Positions 23,488-33,645 of a DNA stretch of 64,000 nt are shown here, piece after piece. This stretch comes from Strigamia acuminata (taxonomy: Eukaryota; Arthropoda; Chilopoda; Geophilomorpha; Linotaeniidae), in assembly GCA_949358305.1 (NCBI GenBank), contig OX442321.1, forward strand, positions 3,559,605 to 3,623,604, written 5' to 3'. The translations under genes and the position numbers were made by a program. The notes below the pieces were generated by a model. It was given only the letters and a program-made list of their open reading frames with translations, was not told where the DNA came from and did no database searches. The stretch's first letter is position 1, and the number at the start of each line of letters is the position of its first letter.

Positions 23488-24711
23488 TGCCGGGCGGGGA
23501 TTGACTGGCTCCACTTCCAAACGCACAAGACGTTGTATCGGTCGACGCATCTTTTCTCCACTGGCGAGTACCATTTCGCATGACCTGATTTTGTCATCCC
23601 GACCCCGCTTAACTTCGACCACTCGACCCATTTTCCATTTTAGGCGTGGTTTAAATGGCTCTTCAATTATAACGACGTCGTTCAACTGGAGTTCTCGCAC
23701 GCCTGGTTTGCCGGTTTGAATTTTTAAATCCGTCAAATATTCCCGAGACCAACGATTCCAGAATGAGAGTAATACGCGTTGTTGGTAGCGCCATTGTCGA
23801 ACAAACTCTTTCTGAGTCGGTTCGATGTTGTCTGTTGCTCCTGAGTCAGGTAGGTGAGTCAACATCACGCTGGTCAAAAAGTGTGCGGGCGTAAGTGGCT
23901 CAATTTCGTTTGGGTTGTCATACACGTAAGTGATCGGTCTGCGATTTATGACTGCTTCGGTTTGCACAAGAAAGGTTCCGAGTTGATAGAAGTTCAAGTG
24001 CGCCGAACCGATAGCTTTTCTTAAATATCTCTTGACCGTTTGCACCATCCTCTCCCAGAACCCGCCCCACCACGGTCCGTTTTCGTCGATAAACTTCCAT
24101 TCGATGCCCTTTTGGGCCAAGTAATTTCGAAACGTCTCGTCCTTCGTATGGTTCAGGAGTGCGGCGAGCTCTTTGTGGGCGCGGTGGAATGTGGTCCCGT
24201 TGTCGCTGTACATCGTCTTCGGAAGCCCTCTGCGACCAATAAAGCGCTCGAATGCTCCCAAATAGTCTGTCGTTGCTAGCGAGGGCACCAATTCCAAGTG
24301 GACTGCCCGAATGGTTGCACAGATAAACACAGCTACGTACGATTTAGTTTTCCGTCCTTTTACTATTATAGGCCCCGCAAAATCGACTCCGGTGACTGCG
24401 AACGGTTGAGTTTTTGACGTCCTGTCGGCTGGGAGGGCGCCTGGCACTTCTCGCATCAGACGTCCGTTGATTTTTTTGCAGACGACGCATCGTTCCAACA
24501 TCGTCTTCAAGGTCCTCCTTGCGGATGGTGTCCAGTAATTTTTCCAAAACTTGGCTAGCGTGGATGTCAGTCCGCAATGGAGGACCTGTAAATGTGAGAA
24601 TTGCAGAATTAGTTCTGTAAGTTTGTGTTTAGGTGGCAAAATCAAAGGTTGAGTGGCAGTGGGCAAATCTCGCAATTCATGTAGTCTGTTTCGTAGCTCG
24701 ATCAATCCCAT
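23482..24711 (-). CDS. BEL/Pao-type integrase with C-terminal DUF5641-like domain
   Basis: The frame starts MGLIELRNRLHELRDLP, the end of the linker typical of BEL/Pao polyproteins. Next come a zinc-binding region (FSHLQVLHCG ... CVVCKK) and the integrase core with the D, D, E residues in VDFAGP, YSDNGTTF and PWWGGFWERM. The C-terminal part (LTPAHFL ... RWSREYL ... RPIQRLVRLE) is the domain that follows BEL/Pao integrase. It is separated from the upstream frame by one TGA codon (near 24721), with LNP before it and LNK after it in the same reading frame. The element probably once encoded one polyprotein. No BEL reverse transcriptase or RNase H is present upstream. Confidence 0.85.
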   Translation of the reverse strand: MGLIELRNRLHELRDLPTATQPLILPPKHKLTELILQFSHLQVLHCGLTSTLAKFWKNYWTPSARRTLKTMLERCVVCKKINGRLMREVPGALPADRTSKTQPFAVTGVDFAGPIIVKGRKTKSYVAVFICATIRAVHLELVPSLATTDYLGAFERFIGRRGLPKTMYSDNGTTFHRAHKELAALLNHTKDETFRNYLAQKGIEWKFIDENGPWWGGFWERMVQTVKRYLRKAIGSAHLNFYQLGTFLVQTEAVINRRPITYVYDNPNEIEPLTPAHFLTSVMLTHLPDSGATDNIEPTQKEFVRQWRYQQRVLLSFWNRWSREYLTDLKIQTGKPGVRELQLNDVVIIEEPFKPRLKWKMGRVVEVKRGRDDKIRSCEMVLASGEKMRRPIQRLVRLEVEPVNPRPAV

Positions 24712-24720
24712 TTTGTTTAG

Positions 24721-26733
24721 TCATGGATTCAGGTCTCGCAGTTTTGACTCTCCATGAACTGATTTGCCATTCCTCATTCTTTTGATCTCTCGGCCATAAA
24801 CTTCTGTTTGCGCAATTTTAATCAAACTGAATTTTGCACGTTTCAGCTCGGCTGCTTTCAATGAGCCTCGATCGCGTTGACTGGCATCTGCATCTTTGCT
24901 GGCGTCGTCCAATTCGAGTTGATTGTACACATGGTTCATGTCGAGTGTGGAATAAGATTCCCCACCCGATAACTTTGCTGCCACGTCAGCGAACAGCGGC
25001 AATGGGTACGAGCACGGGAGCACCGCCTTGTTGACAGTGCGGTTGTAGCACCCGGCTATCTTCATTGTGCCGTCTGACTTACGGACGTGCATGATGGGCG
25101 TAGCCCATTTGGAGGACGCAACAGGAGAAATTATGCCCAAAGCTTGCAATCGATGCAACTCCTTTTCGAGGTCCGGCTTAACGGACAGCGGGACTGGGTA
25201 GGCCTTGAGAAATATCGGTTTGAAATTTTTGTCAATGTCAATACTCACGGTGGTCGGCAGGTAGCGACCAATCTCGTCACGAAAAACGTTTTCGTGTTTA
25301 TGTAGCAAAGTGTCCAACTTTGCCAAAATTTCCGGCGTTGCCGTGGTGAGCGGAGCAGCAGACGGCAGAGGAGCGGCAGACGTCACAGGAGCAGCCGCAG
25401 TTGCAGCAGCAGCAGCAGGGGCGTCTGTCGCAGTCGGCGGCGGAACGAGAGGAGCAGCGACGGGCGGAGGTGTGGGCACAGCACCTGCACTCTGCGTGAG
25501 GGCGTACACGACAGCACCAACCGCATCTTTAATTTTCTCGATGAGGCCAAACGCATCCAGCCAGTCGCGGCCCAGCAACGGAACAGTGCCAGCGGTTGCC
25601 ACACACAACGGCAAACGGAACGAACGATTGCCATACTGCACCGGAACGGTGCAAACGCCTTCCATCGGTAGCGCGTGGCCGTCGTACGACGACATCTCGA
25701 TGTCCAGCAGATCTAAAGGAAACTGACGAAAATGCTGATTATAAAATTGTTTACTAATGAACGTTGCACCAGCGCCCGTGTCCAACTCCATCCAGAGCTT
25801 GGTGGACGCAATGACGACTTCAATAACAAGCGGTTTGATGCGTTTGATTGCGACAGCATTAACAGTTCCATTTTGAGGTGACTCCGACGGTTCAATCGAA
25901 TAAAAGGGCAGTTGCTTTGGTTCCACATCGATTGCGTGATGTGGCGTTGACTTCGAAGCAGCTTGCAAGCATGCTGACTGAATATGGCCTTCGCAACCGC
26001 AGCCGTTGCATTTATACGTGCGATATTTGCAGTCCACACGTTTGTGATCTTTCTCGCCGCAGGAGTAGCACTTGTCGGGGTCGCGTTGGTGTTTCGCACC
26101 TGTTGACTTGCGGTGAGGCCCAGCGGCGCCCTTCGAGGAGCATTTGCCACTGTCGTTAAATTTAGCATTGAATTTCGATTTATTACTGACTTGATGCACG
26201 AAGGTGGACGTGGCGATGAAACTCATAATGTCGGAGCTGGCCAACTCAGCAGCTATGGCGGCAGCCAAAACTGTCTCGAAGGTAAGATCAGTTTTCAAAT
26301 AAAGTGTTTCCTGGACTGCTCGCATGTTGAGTCCAAAAATAAACTGATTCCTCAGCTCGTTGTTGAGGTTATCACCCAGCTCACAATATTTCGTGAGCGC
26401 TTGTAAGGCGTCGGCGAACTCGGTGACCGTCTCGCCTTTGTTGCGTCGGCGGGAACGAAAACGAATGAGCTCACCTTGAGCCAGCGGTTTCGGCTTTTGA
26501 TGTTTTTCGACGAGTGCCGTGATTTCCGCGTATTTCATCGTTGTTGGATCTCTGGGTCGGACCAAATCAACGATTTTCTGCACCGTAGCCATCCCGACAC
26601 AGGCCAACAGGTAGTTGACCTTGGTGGCGTCCTGGGTGATTTTATTACACGCAAAGACGCACTTCATTTGGAACAAATAAGTGGACCAATCGTCCGATAG
26701 GTTGTACTTCTCGGGGTTCCCGGTCAGCGGCAT
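24721..26733 (-). CDS. Gypsy-type Gag-protease-partial RT fused in frame to BEL/Pao linker (chimeric polyprotein)
   Basis: The 670-residue frame starts MPLTGNPEKYNLSDDW. Gag occupies about residues 1-270, with two CCHC-type zinc knuckles (CYSCGEKDHKRVDC and CNGCGCEGHIQSAC). An aspartic protease site LDTGAGATF follows, then an Ala/Pro-rich spacer. The N-terminal part of a Gypsy RT (KWATPIMHVRKSDGTMKIAG, YSTLDMNHVYNQLELD) stops near residue 613, before the catalytic YxDD box. The last 57 residues (AAELKRAKFSLIKIAQTEVY ... ESKLRDLNP) belong to the BEL/Pao region upstream of integrase. The join is near 24870-24900 and keeps the frame. Lacking an RT active site, it cannot be autonomous. Confidence 0.85.
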   Translation of the reverse strand: MPLTGNPEKYNLSDDWSTYLFQMKCVFACNKITQDATKVNYLLACVGMATVQKIVDLVRPRDPTTMKYAEITALVEKHQKPKPLAQGELIRFRSRRRNKGETVTEFADALQALTKYCELGDNLNNELRNQFIFGLNMRAVQETLYLKTDLTFETVLAAAIAAELASSDIMSFIATSTFVHQVSNKSKFNAKFNDSGKCSSKGAAGPHRKSTGAKHQRDPDKCYSCGEKDHKRVDCKYRTYKCNGCGCEGHIQSACLQAASKSTPHHAIDVEPKQLPFYSIEPSESPQNGTVNAVAIKRIKPLVIEVVIASTKLWMELDTGAGATFISKQFYNQHFRQFPLDLLDIEMSSYDGHALPMEGVCTVPVQYGNRSFRLPLCVATAGTVPLLGRDWLDAFGLIEKIKDAVGAVVYALTQSAGAVPTPPPVAAPLVPPPTATDAPAAAAATAAAPVTSAAPLPSAAPLTTATPEILAKLDTLLHKHENVFRDEIGRYLPTTVSIDIDKNFKPIFLKAYPVPLSVKPDLEKELHRLQALGIISPVASSKWATPIMHVRKSDGTMKIAGCYNRTVNKAVLPCSYPLPLFADVAAKLSGGESYSTLDMNHVYNQLELDDASKDADASQRDRGSLKAAELKRAKFSLIKIAQTEVYGREIKRMRNGKSVHGESKLRDLNP

Positions 26734-26903
26734 CGAAACGGCAGGAAAATACGAGCGAAAATGAGGATCGTGTTGGAAAAACTCACATGGCCAAAGTTAG
26801 GCCTAGCGCGCGGACGCGTGGTCAGAAAAGTCCGAAAATCATCGAAAATCGCATCTACACACTCAAAACTTTTTTGGATGTTGCGTGGAACATTAAACTC
26901 ATC

Positions 26904-26914
26904 CCTCGTCGCCA
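26904..26914 (-). other. Primer binding site of the Gypsy element
   Basis: TGGCGACGAGG on the minus strand lies two bases after the LTR end. It matches the 3' end expected of animal tRNA-Ser(GCT) over 11 bases. The tRNA assignment is from memory of that family. Confidence 0.5.
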
Positions 26915-26916
26915 AT

Positions 26917-27099
26917 TGAAGTGTTTGATGGATTTAAATGGATCGATGGTGTTGGATTGAGAAAGGAACAACTCAGGGTTTGACCATCACCTTGGTGGCT
27001 ATTTGCATAAGTGCATTTATTCTACAGGTACACACAGGTGGCGCTGCAAAGGGCGGCGTCACAAAATGTCAAAATAAGTATGGAGTACAATACACTCCA
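26917..27099 (-). mobile_element. Short Gypsy LTR between integrase tail and gag
   Basis: It begins TGGAGTGTATTGTACTCC (itself a small inverted repeat), contains AATAAA near 27020 on the minus strand and ends ACACTTCA, two bases before the primer site. Lying between the 3' end of one Gypsy coding region and the 5' end of another, it could serve both, as in a tandem LTR-sharing array. The left limit is the best TG candidate, not proven by a second copy. Confidence 0.5.
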
Positions 27100-27386
27100 T
27101 TAATCTGGTTTGAATATGAATTAGATAACAATTACTCGCGCATAGTGGAAACAAGGCACGTATAATACTAGATATTGTGTTTCTCGAGCTATTACGATTG
27201 ATATGTTCCGGGAACCCAACGTTTGGTGCCTCGATAATCTCGAGCGAACACCAATTCATCTGGCTCAAAATGACGTGGCGTTTTGGTTTTCCCAGTTTCA
27301 GGCAAAAACTTGGGATTCAACAAATGTAATCTGGAGCGCATCTCCCGATTTGTAAACGCCAATGCAGGTGAGACTTTAGTTGTGGC

Positions 27387-28055
27387 TGTGTGAGACTCTC
27401 TGGACTGTCTGGAAACACGATCCCCCGTTGAATACGCTTTGTTATCAGGTTTTGACCCGACTAATCCGCCGTCATTGTATTTCAGGCGTGCGTACTCCGA
27501 CATCAATTGCTCCGCAACCTTTTTCGGTGTGAATTTTGGGTCCTCCCAGTGGTAAATCGAGAATACTGCTTGGCTGTACGCTGCTGGAAGAAAATCTAAA
27601 TACTGATACGCACAATGGGTGTCTGAAACGTCTTCACTCATGTCCTTTAGCTGCCGTCGAGCTCGGTCTACTCTAGAAATGAAAACGCTCATTTCCTCAT
27701 CTTTTTCCATTCGCATCTGTAAAAAGTCCCGGCGCATCCGTGCTTGCCTAGCTCTCGAACTGGGTTTGTACATGTTCTTCAAAGCTTCCCACGCTTCCTT
27801 CGGAGTTGACATTCCATCGATGCACGATTTTAGATTGTCGGAAATGGATAAATAAATCAAACCGAGTGCTCGCTTTCGGCGTACTTTCCATTTCTTGCTC
27901 TCCTTGGGAGTTGCATTGGGATCCAACTTTTCGGTCTCATCAACAAGTCCATCCAAATCCTCGCTAGTTAGCAACATCCACATATCCGACTTCCATGACA
28001 GATAATTGTCGCGATTTAATTTCGTGATGTGGCTCTGCGATGACTTTTCCGCCAT
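27387..28055 (-). CDS. Copia-type Gag (UBN2-like), truncated
   Basis: The start chosen is the ATG at 28053-28055 (MAEKSSQSHITKLNRDNY), because LNRDNYLSWKSDMWMLLTSE is where Copia Gag proteins begin; an in-frame ATG at 28148 is in the leader. Typical features follow: AWEALKNMYKP, RRDFLQMRMEKDEEM and YLDFLPAAYS. The zinc knuckle is absent because the element is deleted after about 220 residues. The open frame continues past the insertion edge into the Gypsy integrase tail and stops at 27192, an accidental fusion. Confidence 0.8.
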
Positions 28056-28230
28056 TTTGGATGTAAACTGCTGATTCCAGATGTATAAACTAGCTGTGTA
28101 CTCTCGATAGAGTTTAACACAGGTGCGCAAAAATAACCAGAGTATCAAACAACTATAAAAATCACAAATTTTGATTTTTACTCACGGTTATGGCCCTAAA
28201 ATGATTCATAGGGCACTAATATCGCAGCAA

Positions 28231-28246
28231 CCATCCTCTGCTACCA
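28231..28246 (-). other. Primer binding site complementary to initiator tRNA-Met
   Basis: TGGTAGCAGAGGATGG directly abuts the LTR end. It is complementary over 16 bases to the 3' end of animal initiator tRNA-Met (CCATCCTCTGCTACCA), the usual primer for Copia-type elements. Confidence 0.85.
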
Positions 28247-28833
28247 TGTGTGAGACTCTCTGGCGCAGAATATCGTTAAATACCGCAGTGGAAGACTTCG
28301 CTCACGTTTATACATCTGGTTTTATGGTCAAAACTCGCACCGAAAAATCGCGCTCGAAATTGCGCATCAAACTCGCGCAAATGAACTCAAAACGATGTGG
28401 ATAGTGTTGAGGAGTGATGTCAATTAATAATAGACTTCTCTAGAAAATAAATGAACCTTTAATTAAAGTAAAAACCATACTTTACATGAGGTTTATCATT
28501 TGAGCATGGGGGCTGCCATTTTGGCTGCCTTGTCATCTGTGAGTAGAGAGAGAGAAGAAGTGAAGTCTGCCCCTCTAGTGACAGATTAAGTAAACTCTCC
28601 TATGCCACCAGTGAACTCTGGTGGCTGCATTACACAATACAATAACATAATTTACAGAGATCTATAAGGAACATTAACAAACTATTCACACTTGTCAAAT
28701 AACAAATAGATACATCTATAAATTTACAAATCCTAGAATTAATTCTAACTAACAAAATCATTACTTAATAAATTGAAATCAAACAATCTAAACATGAAAT
28801 TAATATTTTAGATTTAGGAACCGTATTCTGACA
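28247..28833 (-). mobile_element. 5' LTR of the Copia element
   Basis: It runs from TGTCAGAATACGG to GAGTCTCACACA. It includes a run of GAGA/CTCT and the phrase CCACCAGAGTTCACTGGTGG. The 3' end is fixed by the adjacent primer site and by the matching 17 bp at the other end of the insertion. Confidence 0.8.
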
Positions 28834-29250
28834 GTGGCATGCAGTGTAGAGCGGTACGACGCAACAAAATGCGACACAGCGTCTGACAGCGAAATCCTTA
28901 CAGCTAGCAACTTGGCTACCTGATTTTTGAAGGTTTTCACAAACCCTTCGACTGCACCAATTGTAGCAGGATGGTACGGTGGCGAAAGAGTGTGACGAAT
29001 ACCGTTGACTGCCAAAAATTTGCGGAACTCCTGTGAAGTGAACTGAGGACCATTGTCGGTGTGGAAATGCAACGGCAGTTCATGAAACTCAAACCAAGAC
29101 TTCACATCAGCAATGGTGGCGGCAGCGGTGATTTTTGACATCGCACGAACTTCACACCATTTGGATTTGGCGTCAACGGCAAGCAAAAACATAAAATTTT
29201 GCCATTTATTTTGTATCATTTTCTTTTATACTCAAAACGGTTTAACTTAC

Positions 29251-29290
29251 CTGTTTGGAGCGAAATGATTAGGAGTACAAGAAGATACAT
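29251..29290 (-). pseudogene. Orphan first exon of an IR gene
   Basis: It encodes MYLLVLLIISLQT followed by GTAAG; ATG at 29288-29290. About 45 bp of intron 1 remain before the retrotransposon block begins near 29205. Its 5' flank matches IR copy 9 (57397-57540) closely. Confidence 0.8.
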
Positions 29291-30672
29291 TATGACCCCT
29301 TTAAGTAAAGTATTACCCCGGTAGTACAATATTTTTTTCAGCCACTTTGTTTTTTTGTCAAGTCTGGAGAAAGATGTCTATACGTCAAAATGCAATTCTG
29401 TATTACACAATTTTTACAAATCTTCTTAGATCAAGCTCAAGGCTAAGCTGTGATTCCTGCTCAATTCAGTGTTTAACTGAGCAGAGAATAAATCTCGCAA
29501 CAAATGCAGTTTGTTGCATGAAGGCTTTCACTGGCTGTGAAAGGAGTCCAAATAATGACATAAATCACAATTTAGATCAAGAAATAAATTGGTTTGGTTT
29601 CAGGAGATAACTTTTGTGACTGTTCATCACAATGATTTAGTTTTAGACTGACTCCTAAACTCAGACAGGATATGCACCCTGCTGAGGCATAGGGGCTTGT
29701 AGGCCTGTTGCCCTGGCAACAACCTGATTGCCCATGAGAACTCATTTTTTTGGAGAAAATAAAAATAATAAACGGGCATAATTCTGTTAAAATAAAAATA
29801 TGTATTTCTAATAAATATTTATATTATTGATTTCACCCTGGTGACTACCGTAATAATCGTATGTGTGGTCGTAGGACCACGCATATGTTGTATTACAGCA
29901 TGTGTACGGTCGTGCGACCGTTTACGATTCAATCCAAGGAAGAACGGGTCACAGAACGTTTCTTTCAAATTCTCGTGACCATGCCGTATTTTGCGTCCCA
30001 TTGGTCACCTGACCACTTTCGGCAACTGGAAGAGCCACCTAGCAGGGTGCGCTGCCAAGGATAGCAACTACTAGTATTAGTAAATATTAGTGACCAAGGG
30101 TCACATGACTGTGGAAACATAATTCATTTGTTTTTGGAGGAACAAACCTAATTGTTTTAGAACTATAAAAAAAGGCCAATAAAACTCTCATGAGTTAAAA
30201 TTACTTCTTGGTGGGTCATGGGAGTAAAAACAATTATAATATTAATGACTTTAAATTGACGTGCTACTGGAATCAATTATCAATTAGTGTTGCCGTAGTT
30301 ATAAAAGTGTAAACATTTGTTTGTTGAAAAATCAATTTGAGTTGACAAAAAGTGGAGTGCACCACTCCATTGGTCAAATCTTGACCTTTATTCATTTTGT
30401 ATGAAATGCTATGCTAATTTTGTTAAAACAAAAACAGTACTAATAGTTATTTTAATTCCATAATACCAATGACTGCTTCTTTCATATTCTAATCGGTTAC
30501 TACTACAATCAATGTGCAGAACCCAATAAAAAGATTGTCACCGGTCTTCCTTTTTGGGAGTCAGTGGACATACCCGCAAATAATTCACACCGCTTCGTAT
30601 TTCACAGAGAGTATTGTGTTGGAAATACGTGTAATCGATATCTTCAAAGCGCTATTTTGTCATAAACATTAG

Positions 30673-31007
30673 GTTGACCTTGTCGGCGTCCTGGGTGATT
30701 TTATTACACGCAAAGACGCACTTCATTTGGAACAAATAAGTGGACCAATCGTCCGATAGGTTGTACTTCTCGGGGTTCCCGGTCAGCGGCATCGAAACGG
30801 CAGGAAAATACGAGCGAAAATGAGGATCGTGTTGGAAAAACTCACATGGCCAAAGTTAGGCCTAGCGCGCGGACGCGTGGTCAGAAAAGTCCGAAAATCA
30901 TCGAAAATCGCATCTACACACTCAAAACTTTTTTGGATGTTTCGTGGAACATTAAACTCATCCCTCGTCGCCAATTGAAGTGTTTGATGGATTTAAATGG
31001 ATCGATG
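30673..31007 (-). mobile_element. 335-bp Gypsy fragment (LTR end, primer site, gag start)
   Basis: It is co-linear with 26614-26948 without indels and with only about three differences seen. It includes the end of the LTR, TGGCGACGAGG and the start of gag. The partner locus at about 59188 lacks it and has 18 other bases there instead. Being neither an LTR nor a whole element, it looks like a templated or captured insertion. Confidence 0.85.
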
Positions 31008-31866
31008 TTTACGCCGTTTTTGCAGTTTATATAAATGGCCAAAACAGTACGCAAAAATGTGCCTAACTAGGTGCGTTTAAAGTTTCGTTTAATATCGTTT
31101 ATAAAAACGTGCCTAAACGTGAATGTGTTCGTTTGGCCCGTTTTTGATATCGGCTTTACATAGCGATCGCGCGACTACTATGGTGTATAAAAATTCCTTT
31201 TCTGTAACCAACTAATTGTGGTTGTGACACCCTTATTAGAACATAATTTAGCATTTACTCACACTTTGGGAGGTGGCTACTTCGCCTGAAAGTGTTTATG
31301 GCACTTTCCAGTAGGCCATTTTCAATTTGGTGATGGTTTTTGGCCGTTTTTCATGTCCATTCCGTTTATGAAAACAGTAAAAACCGAAACTTTAAACGCA
31401 CTTAAAGTTTTCGATGCTCCAAATTTTAAACTTAAAAGCGACTTTTTAAAAGTATTTTAGGTTTTTCACCCCGTCAGATGCAATGGCATTAAAATGGTGT
31501 AAACTTGAGCACAACTTTTTGACGTTCTTACCTCATTCCCGTCGATATTTACAGTGCTCAAGGTTTCGTGTTGTCATCGCAACTACCGCATTAAGTTTTA
31601 AAATTAAAAAAGAGGTATTGATTCGAAGTGAAATTGCTTTTGAAATATTTAAGAGTACTTTTTCGCAACTCTGCAGATTGAGAGAAGAGAGTTTTGTAGT
31701 GTTTAAGATTTAATTTTAGTTTTGTTGAACTTTTTTCCCAATTCGGGATGCCATGGTTCAAGGTGGCGAATCGTGATAGCCAGCATCATCGCAGGTTTAG
31801 TTCGTGAATGTGAAAAATTAATTAAAAAGATTAGATATTGATATTAATGTTTAATAAAGAAAATAC

Positions 31867-32970
31867 GGTGCACAGCGTTGCCAGCGTTTTGGACTGCCAG
31901 CGTTTTAATTTTCAGCGTTTTTGCAATATATTTTTTTTTTCCAGCGTTTTCAATTTCAGCGTTTTAATTATTTAATAAATAACGTTTATATTCGATTTGA
32001 TTTTAGCGTTTTGTTTGCCAGCGTTTCTAGTGCCAGCGTTTCCAGTGCCAGCGTTTTTTGTGCCAGCGTTTTAAACGCCAGCGTTTTTTGTGCCAGCGTA
32101 TTTAATTCCCGCGTCCGTATACGCATTTGTTGCACGTCGCATGTACGTGCAACGTTGTTATTTGTTTGTTGTTGTTTTTCGGATTTTCGGGTTGGTTGTT
32201 AGTGGGTTGGTATTAGTGGATTTTATTGGGGTATCGTTGTTGGATTTTGTTGGGTTTGTTGTGTCATCTAAACCCCAGATGTGTCAATTTGTCACACCTT
32301 ATCGGTGGATACAGCCGAAAACGCTCATTCTGCAGGAGAGCTTCAAGCTAAACTGGGACAATTTTTATGTCCAAGGCTGCACACATGACAGGGGATATAC
32401 TGTATAATGTCACTTGATTGCCGAAATTATCATTGCCAGCATCTTACTTTCAATCAATTCAATATGACTGGATTAGTGCAAACCACCATAATTACACGAT
32501 TTAACACACCAGTTGATCAAGCTGGTCACTACCATTGGCATGCCGAAACGTTTTTTCGATATCGGGACGGAAATACACCCAAATATCCGGAATCCTTAAA
32601 GAAATAGTCAAAAATAACTGCATGTCTTGCAGGCAGGTGATTTTAACTGGACATAAAACTGTTTTAGTTTACTCTGAATTTAAAAAATAAAATAAAAACA
32701 AAAAAAACGCTAAAAACAAAAACTCAGGCAATTTAAATTTAAACAACAAATTTAAAAACGCTGAATAAATAAAAAATGGCAAATTAATTATTATTATTAT
32801 TTTATTATTTAAATTTATTGGACGCTAGAAACAATTAACGCTGGCAACAATAAACGCTGGCAACGTAAAACGCTGGCAAAATTAAATTAAAAAACAAAAA
32901 AATATATATTAATAAAAAACGCTGAATACAGAAACGCTGGCACTTTAAAACGCTGGCAAAACCCTGACCC
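31867..32970. mobile_element. Foldback-like DNA element with inverted arrays of GCCAGCGTTTT and 8-bp target duplication
   Basis: GAAAATAC flanks the element at 31859-31866 and 32971-32978; the partner locus near 60005 reads GAAAATAC once. The left arm (31867-32100) repeats GCCAGCGTTTT about ten times with variable spacers. The right arm (32700-32970) repeats its complement AAAACGCTGGC. Outermost ends are GGTGCACAGCG and the complement of GGGTCAGGGTTTTGCC. The centre (about 32110-32690) has two short plus-strand open frames (to 32407 and 32407-32607) without recognised domains. Eight-base duplications are typical of hAT and P superfamilies; the family is unassigned. Confidence 0.85.
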
Positions 32971-33190
32971 GAAAATACCTCGCAATTACAAACTCACTTG
33001 TCAGTCATATTGATTACTCGGTAAACAATTTTTTTTTTTCATTTCAATTAGTTGCCTCTGTATGTTGACCCGTACAGGCCATTTGTAATTTACTCAAAGT
33101 TTAGAAATTTTACACCTGGCCCAGAAAAGCCAAATACATTTTAATTTTTAAAAAAAAAATTTTTAAAAAACAATTTTGATAGGTCGTGAC

Positions 33191-33645
33191 CTAGGAGGGT
33201 CCCCTAACCCTAGTTTAGAATCGATAACTTGGTATTCATTATTTTACTAAACCACACGTAAGCTTTGAATCCTGATTATAAATAATGTTGTAACACCAGC
33301 GACTCGAGATTAAATATTCGCCAAACGTCCATATTGAATGGTGATGTCTATGGTAACCTCACGGACCTGAATTTATTTGCGCAACGACAACCTCGCGCGT
33401 AGATTTAAGTAGATTAATTCAACAACATCGGAACTTAATCGTGACAACTTTGTGCTTGAAAAAACCTGTTATGATGTGACACTGCTATTACAGCGCTCCC
33501 TAGTTTAAACATTGAATAAACTTAATGCACATGAAGTTCTCTCATTTTCTATTCATGTATATTTTTGCACTTAGTATTCAAACATACAATATGAAATAAA
33601 ACATTTCTATGCATTTATGCATTTATACTTTCTCTGCTAATTATA
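33191..33645. other. No gene seen
   Basis: Mixed AT-rich sequence. The GCATTTATGCATTTAT words near 33612 resemble 18720-18840 and mark the IR 3' flank beginning. Confidence 0.4.

Larger units (their letters stand above)
27387..28833 (-). mobile_element. Copia-type element, internally deleted, inserted in the Gypsy integrase
   Basis: Minus orientation: it starts TGTCAGAATACGG at 28833 and ends GTCTCACACA at 27387. It is flanked by the 5-bp duplication GCCAC (28834-28838 and 27382-27386, minus-strand reading). It has a 587-bp 5' LTR, primer site, leader and gag. Then the sequence jumps to the last 17 bp of the 3' LTR (CCAGAGAGTCTCACACA, also the end of the 5' LTR). All of pol is gone, so it is a deletion derivative. 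Confidence 0.85.
27192..29205 (-). pseudogene. Gypsy-type integrase, interrupted by a Copia element
   Basis: The core 28834-29205 carries LAVDAKSKW, HTDNGPQF and GAVEGFVKTFK, the D, D, E residues of a retroviral-type integrase. It ends SYRSTLHAT at the insertion. The C-terminal part resumes at 27386 with TTKVSPALAFTNREMRSRLH and PDELVFARDYRGTKRW, then a stop at 27192. The 5' side is cut at about 29205, where IR intron sequence (ATTTTGTATCATTTTC) begins; protease, RT and RNase H are missing. Confidence 0.8.
29291..33190. repeat. Segmental duplication, copy A (partner about 57397-60250)
   Basis: It starts at the IR 5' flank (29291-29430). After unmatched sequence it resumes with GCATGTGTACGGTCG and the GGCAACTGG/AGAGCCACCTAGCAGGG phrases at 29865-30060, continuing to about 33190 (TTACACCTGGCCCAGAAAAG). 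Copy A alone has two later inserts: a Gypsy 5'-end fragment (30673-31007) and a foldback element (31867-32970). No intact gene is recognised; short open frames are not conserved between the two copies. Confidence 0.75.

Noticed and set aside
25310-25726. 138-codon Ala/Gly/Val-rich frame on the plus strand
   Set aside because: Antisense shadow of the Ala/Pro-rich spacer in the Gypsy polyprotein.
26724-26915. 63-residue frame occurring twice (also 30783-30974)
   Set aside because: It is the Gypsy leader between primer site and gag, read in another frame; its second occurrence is the duplicated fragment.
31867-32100. GCCAGCGTTTT array considered as a CRISPR-like or satellite array
   Set aside because: Spacers are irregular and partly made of the motif itself, and an inverted partner array with a target duplication shows that it is a transposon arm.
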